64,000 nucleotides of DNA, taken from assembly GCA_001464385.1 (NCBI GenBank), contig LNFB01000288.1, positions 1 through 64,000 of the forward strand. The letters are read 5' to 3'. The DNA is from Deltaproteobacteria bacterium Ga0077550 (GTDB taxonomy: Bacteria; Myxococcota_A; Polyangia; Nannocystales; Nannocystaceae). Positions 30,584-39,997 of this stretch are shown here, piece by piece (positions within the stretch are counted from its first letter, which is position 1; each line of letters begins with the position of its first letter). A program made the translations under genes and the position numbers. Below the pieces are notes generated by a model. The model ran no database searches. It was not told where the DNA came from and was given only the letters and a program-made list of their open reading frames with translations.

Positions 30584-33500
30584 GACGTCGCCGCCCCGTG
30601 CCCCAGCGAGCCCGCCCGCCAAGGTGGCCACCCGAGGCGGGCTGGTGGTCGGGCTCGGCGAGACCAACCCGCCCACGGCGTTCGTCGCCGAGCTCGGCGA
30701 TCCGGCGAAGGCCGCCGCCGACGGGGTCACCGCGCCCCTGCTCGGCGCCGCGGGACACGCCCCGCCGCGCGTGCCCAAGGTCCGGATCGGCGGGCGCGAG
30801 CTCGCGACGCAAGGCACCCGGGCGACCGCGCTGGGTGGGCCCGCGGCGCAGGCCGACACCGTCGAGGGCTCGGGCCTGATGCGGATCGCCGGCGAGTCCC
30901 TCGCCTCCGAGGGCGACGGGTCGGCGATGGGCGGCGCGCGCATGGTGATCGGCGGCGGCACGCAGCGCGCACTGCAGCTCGGCGGCGCGCGCTCGGCCGT
31001 GCAGCCGCCACCCGCGGGCGACACGGTCGCGGCGATGCGGTCGCAGATCCCCGTGCGCACGCAGTACGGCGAGCCCACCGCGGCGCATCGGATGCTCTCG
31101 CGGGTCTCGCCGCCGAGGCGCCGCGATCTCGCGCCGTCCGAGCTCGCGGTGCTCGTCGGCGATCCCGTCGACGTCGCCTCGGGCGCCGTGGTGACCGACG
31201 CGATCGAGCTGCTGGTCGCCAGCCCGCCGTTGTCACTGCGCCGGCGCTACGCGTCGAACCGCAGCGATCGCCCCGGCGGCTTCGGCTGGGGCTGGACCCA
31301 CGACTTCGAGCAGGCGCTGTGGCTCGAGCCCGGCCGCGTCGTGCTGCGCGAGGCCGACGGCCGCGAGCTCGAGTTCGACACGATGGGGCTGCCCGGCCAG
31401 GTCGCGCGCGCCGGCGACGTGCTGCACGACACCACCGGGCGACTCACGCTGCGATCGATGGGGCGCCTGCACTGGGAGCTGCGCGGTCGCACCGACGACG
31501 GCGCGACGCTGCGTCACTTCCGACCCGAGCCCGGCGAGTCGGCGGCCGGTCGTGATCGCGGCATGTCGCGCCTGGTGCGGATCGTGCCGCTGCACCGCGG
31601 CCCGCAGGCTGGCCTCGTCGAGCTCACATACCGCGACGACGCGCGGCTGCACGAGATCCGCAGCCACGGCCGCGTGCTCGTCACCTTCGAGTACGACGCG
31701 GCGGGCCGCATCGAGAGCCTGTGGACGCCGCAGGCCGAGCGCCTGCAGAGACACGCGCGCTTCGTGTACTCCCCCGACGGCGAGCTCGTCGCGGCGTTCG
31801 ACGCGGCTGGCGTCGCGCGCCGCTACGAGTACGTCGGTCACCTGTTGGTCAGCGAGACCAACCGCGACGGCGGCAGCTTCTTCTACGGCTACGACGGCCA
31901 CGGGCCGGCGGCGCGATGCATCCGCAGCTGGGGCGCCGGCGGCCTGCTCGATCGATCGATCCACTACGACGGCCGCGAAGCGCAGGTCACCGACAGCCTC
32001 GGCAACGTCACCTCCTATCGCGTCGAGCCCACGGGCGTCGTCGCCGAGCGCGTCGATCCCCACGGGCTGCGCACGCGGTGGCGCCACGACGAAGCGCTGC
32101 GGATCGTCGAGGCCGTGGCGCCCGACGGCACCCGCACGATCGACGCCTACGACGAGCGCGGCAACCTCGTGAAGCGCCGCCTCCCCGACGGCGCGACGTG
32201 GCGCATGGCGTACGACGCCCACGATCGCCTGGTCCAGGGCTGGGATCCCGGCGGCGCGCGGTGGAGCTTCGGCTACGACGTCGCGGGCTCGCTCGTGCGC
32301 GTCGAGGATCCCCTCGGCCACCTGCTGCGGCTCGAGTACGACGGCGGTCGGCTCGCGCGCATCGTCGATCCCCTCGGACAGGTGACCACCCTCGAGCAGG
32401 ACGAGCTCGGCAACGTGCTGACGATGGTCGCGCCCGCGGCCCAGGGCGGCGGCGCGACCCACTACGAGTACGACGGCTGGGGCCGACTCGCCGCGGTCCG
32501 GGGCCGAAGCGGCACGCGGGTCGCGTGCGTCCACGATGCGCAGGGCCGGATCACGGCGCACCACGGCGACGCCGGGGCGGTCCGGCTGGCCCGCAGCGCC
32601 GAGGGCGAGCTCGTCGGCATCGACGCGCCGGGCGGCCGGTGGGGCATCGCCCGCGACGCGTTCGGCATCGTGCTCGCGGTCAGCGGTCCGCAGAGCGCGG
32701 TCGCCTACGATCACGACAGCGAGGGGCGGCTCGTCGCTGCGCGCTGCGACGGGCTCCCGCACCTCGCGGTGCTCCGCGACGCCCGCGGCCTGGTCAGCGC
32801 CATCTCGCGGCAGGGCGGCGCGCCGAGCCTGGTCCAGTACGCCGATCGCAGCGATCGCGTCGAGCGGATCGTCGAGGGCGACGGTTCGTCGACCCACCTG
32901 CGCTGGGACGCGGCCGGGCGCCTCGTCGAGTGCGAGCGAACCCACGCGGGCACCACCTCGCAGGCGGTGTTCGCCTACCGCAGCGACGGCCTGCTGGTGT
33001 CCGCGGCCAACGAACACGCGCGCTGGAGCTTCGAGCGCGACGCGCGGGGCGCCGTCCTGCGCCAGCGCGTCGTGGGGCCGGGCGGCGCGCTGACGATCGA
33101 GAGCGCGACGCGGGACTTCCTCGGGCGTCGCCTCGGGCTCGACGTCGAGCCGCGGCTGCGTGTATCGATGCTGCGCAGCGCCGCGGGCACCCTCGAGCGC
33201 ATCGCGATCGTCGACGACACGGTGCGCGACATCGAGGTCACCCGCAGCGACGACGGACGCATCGAGTGGCTGCGCGCGGACTTCGGCGCGCTCGAGCTGC
33301 GCTTCGACGACTTCGGTGCGCTGCGCTCGGTGCTGCGGACGGGACAGGATGGGCGCGTCACGCACTGGCAGCCGGGCCGCGCGGTCTCACCGCTGTGCCC
33401 CATGCCGGACGCCCGCGACGCCCTCGGGCGCCCCGCGGCGGGCCACCGGGCGCTGCCCCTGGCGATCGACGAGGATCGGCCGCTGGGCGACGGCGCGGCG

Positions 33501-33890
33501 CGCTGGCTGTACCATCCCGATCACGACCTGCCGATCGCGCGGCTCGCCGCCGGTCGCATGGACTTCGTGCTCCCCGACGCCGTGCTCGTGCCCGCCGAAC
33601 CGAACGACACCCGCGCGCAGCGGTGGCACGCGCAGGCCTTCCCGCTGATCGGCCTGCCGGCCCTCACGCCCGTCGCGATCGCGCCGGTGGCCCTGCTCGC
33701 CCGGGCCTTCGCCCACCGCGCGTGGAACCCGGACGTCGGCGGCGCGGCGCGGACGACGTGGTCGCCCGGGGCGTGGACCGCCGAGCCCGCGGACCCCGAG
33801 CCCCGCGACGGTCGCCTCGATGCCCCGCGGCTGCGCTCGATCTTCGCCGCGGAGTTCCCCACGCGCGGCCTCAGGCCGGCATCATCGTGA
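30582..33890 (+). CDS. Rhs/YD-repeat protein lacking the usual core end and toxin tip
   Basis: 1102 residues. The N-terminus (residues 1-150) is Gly/Ala-rich with short PAAR-like beta repeats (GSGLMRIAGESLASEGDG, RMVIGGG). Residues about 190-240 match the Rhs entry domain (GDPVDVASGAVVTDAIEL, LRRRYASNRSD, GFGWGWTHDFE). Long YD-type repeats follow (YDAAGRIESL, YEYVGHLLVSETNRDGG, YDAHDRLVQGWDPGG and many more). The usual terminal core with RYYDP and DPxG cleavage motif is missing; the end reads YHPDHDLPIARLAAGRMDFV and runs to PASS without a recognisable effector domain. Rhs shells normally carry a C-terminal toxin for T6SS delivery. Here the shell may stand alone or have lost its tip. Confidence 0.8.
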   Translation: MTSPPRAPASPPAKVATRGGLVVGLGETNPPTAFVAELGDPAKAAADGVTAPLLGAAGHAPPRVPKVRIGGRELATQGTRATALGGPAAQADTVEGSGLMRIAGESLASEGDGSAMGGARMVIGGGTQRALQLGGARSAVQPPPAGDTVAAMRSQIPVRTQYGEPTAAHRMLSRVSPPRRRDLAPSELAVLVGDPVDVASGAVVTDAIELLVASPPLSLRRRYASNRSDRPGGFGWGWTHDFEQALWLEPGRVVLREADGRELEFDTMGLPGQVARAGDVLHDTTGRLTLRSMGRLHWELRGRTDDGATLRHFRPEPGESAAGRDRGMSRLVRIVPLHRGPQAGLVELTYRDDARLHEIRSHGRVLVTFEYDAAGRIESLWTPQAERLQRHARFVYSPDGELVAAFDAAGVARRYEYVGHLLVSETNRDGGSFFYGYDGHGPAARCIRSWGAGGLLDRSIHYDGREAQVTDSLGNVTSYRVEPTGVVAERVDPHGLRTRWRHDEALRIVEAVAPDGTRTIDAYDERGNLVKRRLPDGATWRMAYDAHDRLVQGWDPGGARWSFGYDVAGSLVRVEDPLGHLLRLEYDGGRLARIVDPLGQVTTLEQDELGNVLTMVAPAAQGGGATHYEYDGWGRLAAVRGRSGTRVACVHDAQGRITAHHGDAGAVRLARSAEGELVGIDAPGGRWGIARDAFGIVLAVSGPQSAVAYDHDSEGRLVAARCDGLPHLAVLRDARGLVSAISRQGGAPSLVQYADRSDRVERIVEGDGSSTHLRWDAAGRLVECERTHAGTTSQAVFAYRSDGLLVSAANEHARWSFERDARGAVLRQRVVGPGGALTIESATRDFLGRRLGLDVEPRLRVSMLRSAAGTLERIAIVDDTVRDIEVTRSDDGRIEWLRADFGALELRFDDFGALRSVLRTGQDGRVTHWQPGRAVSPLCPMPDARDALGRPAAGHRALPLAIDEDRPLGDGAARWLYHPDHDLPIARLAAGRMDFVLPDAVLVPAEPNDTRAQRWHAQAFPLIGLPALTPVAIAPVALLARAFAHRAWNPDVGGAARTTWSPGAWTAEPADPEPRDGRLDAPRLRSIFAAEFPTRGLRPASS

Positions 33891-33903
33891 CGAGGACCCC
33901 GCC

Positions 33904-34818
33904 ATGACCCACGCCCGCAGCCGCAACCACCTCCGTCGCCTCGCCGCCCTCGCGGTGGGCCTCGCGGTGCTGCCGATCGCGCCGACGCGCGTCGCCGCGG
34001 CTGCACCGGTGGAGATCGAGCCGTCGCGCCGGGCCAAGGCGCTGCAGATCGACGGCCAGGCCCGCTACGCCCAGCAGCAGTTCGAGCAGGCCGGCGACGT
34101 GTGGAGCCGGATCTTCGAGGTCCTCCCCGAGAACCCGATCAACCGCGAGGAGCGCGACACCACGCTGCTCATCACCCTCGACGCGTACAAGGAGGCCTAC
34201 CGCGTCGCCCGCGAGGGCGCGACCGCCGATGGGCTGTCGCGCGGCGTGGCGATGCTGCGCAAGGGCGTCGGCGTGCTCGATCGCTACGTCGCCGCGTTCG
34301 GCCGTCAGTACGGAGCGACCACCGCGATCAGCCCGTCGGCCGACACCGCGGGCCGCGAGATCCGGCAGCTCCTCGCCGACGCCGAGCGCGAGCTCGGGCA
34401 GACGAAGCCACCGACGGACACCGGCCTGGTCGGCCCGGTGCCGGCCTCGCTGCCGCTCGACGACCGCGGGCCCGATCGCCCCTCGGGCACCGGGCTCATC
34501 GCCGGCGGCGCGGTGCTCCTCGCGCTCGGCCTCGGCGCGACGTCGATGATCATCATCGGCGCCGTGCGGGCCAAGGACGCCAAGCGCGAGTACGACGACG
34601 CCGAGGCCGACATGGACCAGGATGGGATGGACGCCGCGGACAAGAAGGGTGCGCGGGCCAACGGGTTGATCATCGGGGGATCGGTCGCGACCGGGGTGCT
34701 CCTCGCCGCGGGCGGCACGCTGCTGGGCATCGGCCTGCGCCGGCGGATCCGCTACCAGGCCTTCGCCCCCGCGTTCGGCCCGCAGTACGTGGGCCTGCGG
34801 ATCTCGGGCCGCTTCTGA
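33904..34818 (+). CDS. Exported TPR-like protein with C-terminal membrane helices
   Basis: 304 residues. A signal peptide (LRRLAALAVGLAVLPIAPTRVAAA) precedes a helical region starting KALQIDGQARYAQQQFEQAGDVWSRIFE, like one or two TPR units. Two hydrophobic segments follow at about 200-223 (GLIAGGAVLLALGLGATSMIIIGA) and 258-285 (GLIIGGSVATGVLLAAGGTLLGIGL), separated by an acidic segment (YDDAEADMDQDGMDAADKK). It ends VGLRISGRF, which resembles an outer-membrane-type terminal strand. This pattern is frequent next to kinases in myxobacteria. It starts 13 bases after the Rhs gene and precedes the kinase gene. Confidence 0.7.
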   Translation: MTHARSRNHLRRLAALAVGLAVLPIAPTRVAAAAPVEIEPSRRAKALQIDGQARYAQQQFEQAGDVWSRIFEVLPENPINREERDTTLLITLDAYKEAYRVAREGATADGLSRGVAMLRKGVGVLDRYVAAFGRQYGATTAISPSADTAGREIRQLLADAERELGQTKPPTDTGLVGPVPASLPLDDRGPDRPSGTGLIAGGAVLLALGLGATSMIIIGAVRAKDAKREYDDAEADMDQDGMDAADKKGARANGLIIGGSVATGVLLAAGGTLLGIGLRRRIRYQAFAPAFGPQYVGLRISGRF

Positions 34819-34857
34819 CGCACCCCCCGTAGGAGCCCGCCCACGGGGCAAATTCGC

Positions 34858-34885
34858 CTGAAGTCTGGCCCCGGGGGTGGCGTCT
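34858..34885 (+). promoter_or_regulatory. ECF-like promoter candidate before the Ser/Thr kinase gene
   Basis: CTGAAG (34858-34863) and GCGTCTAGT (from 34880) match the element upstream of the toxin-like gene at 39998: TGAA, exactly 17 bases, then GCGTCT. The -10 half resembles the TCTGA-type element of extracytoplasmic-function sigma factors. A CCCCGGGG palindrome lies in the spacer. Confidence 0.4.
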
Positions 34886-34897
34886 AGTTCCCACCGG

Positions 34898-36883
34898 ATG
34901 GGGGCCATCGGCGCAGACATGATCGGGCAGGTGCTGTCCGATCGCTACCGCATCGCCGGGGTGATCGGCGACGGCGGCATGGGCCGGGTCTTCTCCGCCG
35001 AGCACGTCACGCTGCGCCGCAAGCTCGCGATCAAGGTCCTGAAGCCCGAGCTCGCCCGGCACGAGGCGAACGTCGAGCGCTTCCTGCAGGAGGCGCGCGC
35101 CGCCTCGATGATCGCCCACCCCAACGTGGTCGACATCCTCGACTTCGGGCGCATCCCCGCCGGCCCGGTGTTCTTCGTGATGGAGTTCCTCGAGGGCGAG
35201 GATCTCTCGGTGCTGCTGCGCCGCCTCGGCCGGCTGCCGTGGCCGCGGGTGCAGCCGATCCTGCTGCAGGTCGTGCGGGGCCTCGCCGCCGCGCACAAGT
35301 GCGGCGTCGTCCACCGCGACATGAAGCCGGCGAACATCTTCCTGGTCCAGCGCCCCGACGCGATGGATCAGGTCAAGCTGCTCGACTTCGGCATCGCGAA
35401 GGTGGTCGATCGCGATCGGCCCGGCAACCTCACCGGCGAGGGCTCGGTGTTCGGCACGGCGCGGTACATGTCGCCCGAGCAGGCCGCGGGCCTCCCGGTC
35501 GACGGTCGCTCCGACGTCTACGCGGTCGGCATCCTCGCCTACGAGATGCTGAGCGGCCGCGTGCCGTTCGACAGCGACAACTTCCTGCGGGTCGCGACCC
35601 AGCACATCAACGAGGCGATCCCGCCGCTGCGTCAGGCCGCGCCCGACATCGATCCGGTCATCGAGGCCCTGGTGATGCGCGCCCTGGGCAAGCGCCCCGA
35701 CGATCGCTACCCGAGCATGGCCGAGTTCGAGGCCGCGATCCTCGGCGCGTCGTTCGAGTCGACGGTGGCGATCCCCAACCCGATGGGCGCCGACGCGGTC
35801 GATCGCACGACGATCTACGACACGCGACGCGCCTCGCGATCGAACCCGCCGCCGGTGGTGGACGTCGATGCGACGGTGGTCCGGCCGCACACGCGGCGCC
35901 ACGCGATCGTCGCGCCACGCAGCCAGGGCTCCGGCGGCGCGCCGGTCTTCGCCCCGATGGCCGAGCCGGGCCGCCGCGCGCAGGCCCGCCCGAGCCGGGC
36001 CGCCGCCGCGCCTCCGCCGATGTTCGACCACGGCGCGACGGGCCGCGATCCGTGGGACCGCGACGATCCGGTCGACGACGACTTCGGCAGCCGCAGCGCG
36101 CCGCCGTCGACCGGCGAGTTCCTGGCGCCGATCCTGCCCACCGGCATGGCCGCGCCCAGCCTCGCGCCCGTCGAGCAGCACACGCTGCCGCCGGTGAACT
36201 GGCACGGCGGCAACCCAGCGACGCTCGAGCCGTCGCGGCGGCACGAGGGCGCCGAGACCCACGAGTTCGCGCTCAACGTCCCGTACCGCGAGGTCTCGCG
36301 CAACCGCTGGGTCATCACGGTGTCGATCATCGCGCTGCTCATGGTGTGGGCCGGCGGCGCGGTGTGGTTCTTCGTGCTGCGCGACGACTCCGACGCCGCG
36401 CCCGAGTTCCACCCCACCGTCGTCGCCGACGAGCCGCGCCCCAGCGCCGTGCCGGCTGCGCCGCCGCAGCCCGCCGCCGAGCCCACCGCCGCGCGGCCGC
36501 CCACGCCGGCGCCGCAGGTCGCCGTCGCCGAGCCGCCACCGGCCGCCCCGCCGCGTGAGGCCAGCCCGCGCGAGCCGAGCCAGCGTCCCACCCCGCGCCA
36601 AGCCGGGCCCCGCGACGCGCTCGACGACGGCGACATCGATCGCGGCTTCGGCAAGCTGCGCGGCGCGATCGTCGAGTGCGGTCGCACCCACGGCGCCCTC
36701 GAGGGGACGAGCTTCACCCTGACGTTCGACGTCGAGGGCGGGCGCGCCAGCCACGTCACGATCCAGCGGCCCTGGGACGTCACGCCGCTGGGCCGCTGCG
36801 TCGCCGCGGCCGTGCAGGCCAAGGGCAAGTTCGCGTCCGCGAAGAGCCCGCGCACCGGCGTGGTGAAGCGCATCCGCCTCTGA
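34898..36883 (+). CDS. Transmembrane Ser/Thr protein kinase with AgmX-like sensor domain
   Basis: 661 residues from ATG 34898 (ATG 34919 is possible). Kinase domain about 8-280: glycine loop GDGGMGRVF, Lys in LAIKVLK, VVHRDMKPAN (Asp141), LLDFGIAK, GTARYMSPEQAAG. A long Pro/Arg-rich juxtamembrane linker leads to a membrane helix at about 470-494 (WVITVSIIALLMVWAGGAVWFFVL), a Pro/Ala-rich periplasmic linker, and a C-terminal domain (about 590-661: FGKLRGAIVECGRTHGALEG ... TPLGRCVAAAVQ) homologous to the protein at 15437-16024. It likely senses the envelope and phosphorylates cytosolic targets, for example FHA-binding partners such as the next gene's product, 24 bases downstream. Confidence 0.92.
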   Translation: MGAIGADMIGQVLSDRYRIAGVIGDGGMGRVFSAEHVTLRRKLAIKVLKPELARHEANVERFLQEARAASMIAHPNVVDILDFGRIPAGPVFFVMEFLEGEDLSVLLRRLGRLPWPRVQPILLQVVRGLAAAHKCGVVHRDMKPANIFLVQRPDAMDQVKLLDFGIAKVVDRDRPGNLTGEGSVFGTARYMSPEQAAGLPVDGRSDVYAVGILAYEMLSGRVPFDSDNFLRVATQHINEAIPPLRQAAPDIDPVIEALVMRALGKRPDDRYPSMAEFEAAILGASFESTVAIPNPMGADAVDRTTIYDTRRASRSNPPPVVDVDATVVRPHTRRHAIVAPRSQGSGGAPVFAPMAEPGRRAQARPSRAAAAPPPMFDHGATGRDPWDRDDPVDDDFGSRSAPPSTGEFLAPILPTGMAAPSLAPVEQHTLPPVNWHGGNPATLEPSRRHEGAETHEFALNVPYREVSRNRWVITVSIIALLMVWAGGAVWFFVLRDDSDAAPEFHPTVVADEPRPSAVPAAPPQPAAEPTAARPPTPAPQVAVAEPPPAAPPREASPREPSQRPTPRQAGPRDALDDGDIDRGFGKLRGAIVECGRTHGALEGTSFTLTFDVEGGRASHVTIQRPWDVTPLGRCVAAAVQAKGKFASAKSPRTGVVKRIRL

Positions 36884-36907
36884 CGCCGTCCCGCTCGAGC
36901 CCCGCGA

Positions 36908-38662
36908 ATGCAACGCCTTCGCATCACCCACACCGACGGCGTCGCCTGGACCCGGGCGCTCGACGTCTCGCCGCTGTCGATCGGGCGCGCCGAGCACAAC
37001 CACGTGGTGCTGCGCGACGCGGCGGTGTCCAACGAGCACTGCCTGCTCGAGTTCATCGACGGCCAGTGCATCGTCAAGGACCGCGGCTCGGCGAACGGCA
37101 CCTACGTCGACAACGTCCGGCTCGACGAGCCGCGCGCGCTCGTCGAGGGCGAGCGCCTCTACGTCGGACCGTTCCTGATCGAGCTCGTGAGCCTCGCCGC
37201 CGACGCGCCTCGCCGCCCGCGCGCGCCGCTGCGCCCCGGCCCGATGCTGCGGCCCACGACCGCGAAGGAGCTCACGGCCCGCGAGCTGGCCCGGCTCGCG
37301 CGCTGGAGCGTCGAGTGGGAGCACCACGGTCGACCCCCGCACCTGCTGCTGCGCGGCGGAGCGCTGCGCCACGCCGCCGGCCTGCTGCGCGCCGCGCCCG
37401 GGGACGCGACGCCGCTCGTCCAGGCCTTCGTCGACGCCAGTCGCCGCGGCCGCTCGCGCGGGCGCGTGGGCCTGGCGCTCGCGCTGCTGGCGATCCTCGT
37501 CGTCTCGACCGGCACCGCGGTGGCCCTGGGCCTGTTCCGCGGCGACGACGACGGCGCGACGATCGAGCCGGACATCGCCGTCGCCCACGACCCCGCGCCC
37601 GTCGCCGCGCCGCTGCCCATCGCCGCCGCCCCGACGCCGCCGCGGGTCGAGACGTGGGTCGAGCACCGGGTGATCCCCGCCGAGACGCTCGCCGAGATCG
37701 CGGCGCGCTACGACGTCTCGCTCGAGAACCTCGCCCGCTGGAACCGCCTCAACCCCGACGACCCGGTGCCACCGGTGAGCACCGTGCTGCGCATCGACGC
37801 CCGTCGCACGCCCCTGCCCCAGCAGCAGATCAGCTACGAGCTCGAGAAGGACTACGACTGGCGGCAGCTCTCCGAGCGCTTCGCCGTCCCGGTCGCCAAG
37901 CTGCGCGCGTTCAACCCGAGCCTCGGCCTCGCGCTGCCGGCCGGCACGGTGGTCGACGTGTGGATCGATCCCAAGCCGTACGACAAGCGGCGCAGGACGG
38001 TGCAGATCCCCGAGTTCGACGTCCGCCCCGACGCGCACTCGGTCGGCCGCCCCAACGAAGGACGCATCGAGAACGGGATCCAGATGCCCGAGTCGCCGCT
38101 GTACCTGCGACGGGCGCCGAACATCATGTGGGGCTCGAGCGCGACGATCCAGGCCCTGCTCACCGCGGTGGCGACGTTCCGCCAGGACATCGAGTTCGAC
38201 GGCGAGCTCGTGCTGGCGGACATCAGCAAGCGCGGCGGCGGTCACCTCCCGCCGCACAAGTCCCATCAAGCCGGCCGCGACATCGACATCTGGATGCCCA
38301 CGCTGCGGGGGGTCTACAAGAAGAGCTACCTCGGGCGGGAGCGCCGGCCGCTCCCCAGCGAGATCGACTGGTTCGCCACGTGGGCGCTCGTCCGCGCCCT
38401 CGTGGAGGGCGGCAACGTCGCGCACATCTTCCTGGAGTACGAGCTGCAGGAGAAGGTGTACCGTGCGGCCAAGCTCATGGGCGCCACCGACGAAGAGCTC
38501 ACCTTGTCGATCCAGTGGCCGCGGGGCAAGTTCGCCAGCGGCATCGTGGCCCACTCCTCGGGCCACATCGGTCACATCCACGTCCGCTTCCGCTGCGCCC
38601 CCGCCGAGCCCCAGTGCGTCGACGGCATCCGCCGCGAGGGCGAGGACGAGCATGGCGACTGA
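36908..38662 (+). CDS. FHA - TM - LysM x2 - MepA-like murein endopeptidase
   Basis: 584 residues. The FHA domain is at about 18-95 (SIGRAEHNHVVL, SNEHCLLE, DRGSANGTYVDNV). A membrane helix lies at about 187-206 (VGLALALLAILVVSTGTAVAL). Two LysM-like modules are at about 250-296 and 308-353 (HRVIPAETLAEIAARYDV; YELEKDYDWRQLSERFAV). The C-terminal region about 370-570 carries HKSHQAGRDIDIW and HIGHIHVRF, the H-x6-D and HxxH-IH metal-site motifs of MepA/LAS-type peptidases, which cleave D-Ala-mDAP cross-links. So a phosphothreonine-reading domain in the cytosol is fused to a periplasmic peptidoglycan-binding hydrolase. It follows the kinase by 24 bases and overlaps the next lipoprotein gene by 11 bases. 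Confidence 0.9.
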   Translation: MQRLRITHTDGVAWTRALDVSPLSIGRAEHNHVVLRDAAVSNEHCLLEFIDGQCIVKDRGSANGTYVDNVRLDEPRALVEGERLYVGPFLIELVSLAADAPRRPRAPLRPGPMLRPTTAKELTARELARLARWSVEWEHHGRPPHLLLRGGALRHAAGLLRAAPGDATPLVQAFVDASRRGRSRGRVGLALALLAILVVSTGTAVALGLFRGDDDGATIEPDIAVAHDPAPVAAPLPIAAAPTPPRVETWVEHRVIPAETLAEIAARYDVSLENLARWNRLNPDDPVPPVSTVLRIDARRTPLPQQQISYELEKDYDWRQLSERFAVPVAKLRAFNPSLGLALPAGTVVDVWIDPKPYDKRRRTVQIPEFDVRPDAHSVGRPNEGRIENGIQMPESPLYLRRAPNIMWGSSATIQALLTAVATFRQDIEFDGELVLADISKRGGGHLPPHKSHQAGRDIDIWMPTLRGVYKKSYLGRERRPLPSEIDWFATWALVRALVEGGNVAHIFLEYELQEKVYRAAKLMGATDEELTLSIQWPRGKFASGIVAHSSGHIGHIHVRFRCAPAEPQCVDGIRREGEDEHGD

Positions 38663-39302
38663 CACGCTCCGGCGCGCGCCCTCGCTGCTCGTGCCCTCGC
38701 TGCTCCCGTGCTCGCTGCTCCTGCTCTCGCTGGTGGGCTGCGCGACGCGGGAGCACCTCTCGCCGGGCGTCCTCGGCGAGGTGCTGCGCCGCGATCCGAA
38801 GCTCGAGCAGCTGCGGGTCTATCCGTCGATGGACTTCGTCGCGTACTACGACCGCAAGCTCGGCGAGCGGCTCAGCGTCGAGGGGACCGCGGGCGCGGTC
38901 GAGACCGGCTACCGCGGGCAACGGGTCGAGCTGCCGTTCCCGCGCACGCTGCCCGGGGCGATCCTCGCGGTCGAGGACCTCGATGGCGCGCCGCTGCTGT
39001 GGGTCACCTTCGATCGTCGCTGCCGCGACAAGACCTGCGCCCTCGGGTTCGTCGGCTCCTCGGACCGCAAGTTCCGGCTGCACCACGTGCCACCGGCGGC
39101 GGGGTTCTCCGAGGTCCAGGTCTATCGCCGCCGCGTCGCGCCGCGCAACCTGATGCGGCCCAGCCGGATCTACAGCAAGTCGAAGGCCGCCTCGGTCTAC
39201 ATGACCACCCGCGGGATCACGGCGTCGATCTCCCTCGAGATCAAGAAGCGGGAGTTCGTCGACATCGACACCGTGGTCGTGCCGCAGCGCGGCGTCGACT
39301 GA
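38652..39302 (+). CDS. Lipoprotein, paralogue of the one at 16032-16655
   Basis: 216 residues starting inside the end of the endopeptidase gene, so coupled to it. The signal has a long Leu-rich core and the lipobox LSLVGC. The body shares LRVYPSMDFVAYYD, DLDGAPLLWVTFD, CALGFVGSSDRKFRLHHVPP and RNLMRPSRIYS with its paralogue. Function unknown; co-location in both copies with FHA and AgmX-like genes suggests an outer-membrane component of the module. Confidence 0.72.
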   Translation: MATDTLRRAPSLLVPSLLPCSLLLLSLVGCATREHLSPGVLGEVLRRDPKLEQLRVYPSMDFVAYYDRKLGERLSVEGTAGAVETGYRGQRVELPFPRTLPGAILAVEDLDGAPLLWVTFDRRCRDKTCALGFVGSSDRKFRLHHVPPAAGFSEVQVYRRRVAPRNLMRPSRIYSKSKAASVYMTTRGITASISLEIKKREFVDIDTVVVPQRGVD

Positions 39303-39313
39303 CGATTCCGCGA

Positions 39314-39943
39314 ATGCCCGCCACGCCGGCGGCGTCTGGTCTCCACATGCCGCGCGAGGTGCTGTTGTGGGCGTTCGGGTTCGGTCGCAAGTCCCCCGCC
39401 GCCATCGCCGAGGCCGAGCGTGTGACCGGCGTGACGCTCGACGAGCCCAACCTGCAGATCCCCGACTACGCCCGCGAGACCCGCGATCGCCTGCGGGCGC
39501 GCTGGGCCTCGGCCCCGATGCCGAGCCTCATCTTCCCGGCGACCAGCGTGCGCGCGGCGGCGGGCGGCATCGCGGTGCGCTGCCAGGAGCGCGGCGTGCA
39601 GGCCAAGCGCATCGCGCTCGAGGACCACGGCCTGCCCGGGCTCGCGTTCATGGGCGCGGACGTGATGACGGTGGAGACGCTGCCGACGCATCTGCGGTGG
39701 CTCGACAACATCCGCCCGCACCTCGCCCCGGACGCCGAGCTGATCCTGCTGCACTGCCAGGTGATGGCGGACGGCGGCGCCCTGGGTCGCGCGCTCAGCC
39801 GCGCGGTCGGCTGCCCCGTCGTCGGCATGGACGTGGATCAAGTGATCGGCAACCGCCGCTACGAGGGTCAGGCGTACCGCTGCACGCCCGAGCGCACGGT
39901 CGCGATCGGCTCGGTCGACGCGGCCGTCATGCACTTCGACTGA
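39314..39943 (+). CDS. Small protein with caspase-like (DUF4347/CHAT-like) His/Cys pair
   Basis: 209 residues, no signal peptide. His105-Gly106 (IALEDHGLPGLAFMG) and Cys148 (LILLHCQVMADGGALGRAL, then AVGCPVVGMD) are placed as the catalytic dyad of clan CD peptidases: an 'HG' after a beta strand, then a strand ending in Cys 43 residues later, then a helix and a hydrophobic strand. DUF4347 and CHAT domains have this order. The N-terminal 70 residues are helical and basic. The gene lies 11 bases after the lipoprotein gene and 120 bases before the toxin-like gene. Protease activity is inferred; the overall similarity to any named family is weak. Confidence 0.5.
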   Translation: MPATPAASGLHMPREVLLWAFGFGRKSPAAIAEAERVTGVTLDEPNLQIPDYARETRDRLRARWASAPMPSLIFPATSVRAAAGGIAVRCQERGVQAKRIALEDHGLPGLAFMGADVMTVETLPTHLRWLDNIRPHLAPDAELILLHCQVMADGGALGRALSRAVGCPVVGMDVDQVIGNRRYEGQAYRCTPERTVAIGSVDAAVMHFD

Positions 39944-39997
39944 TCCCGGATATCGCGCGCAGCGGCGGCCGCGTGGCGCCCGCGTGGCCGAAATAGT

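Noticed and set aside
34670-38665. Long reverse-strand frame opposite the Ser/Thr kinase and endopeptidase genes
   Set aside because: Shadow of the kinase and MepA-type genes; no recognisable motif.
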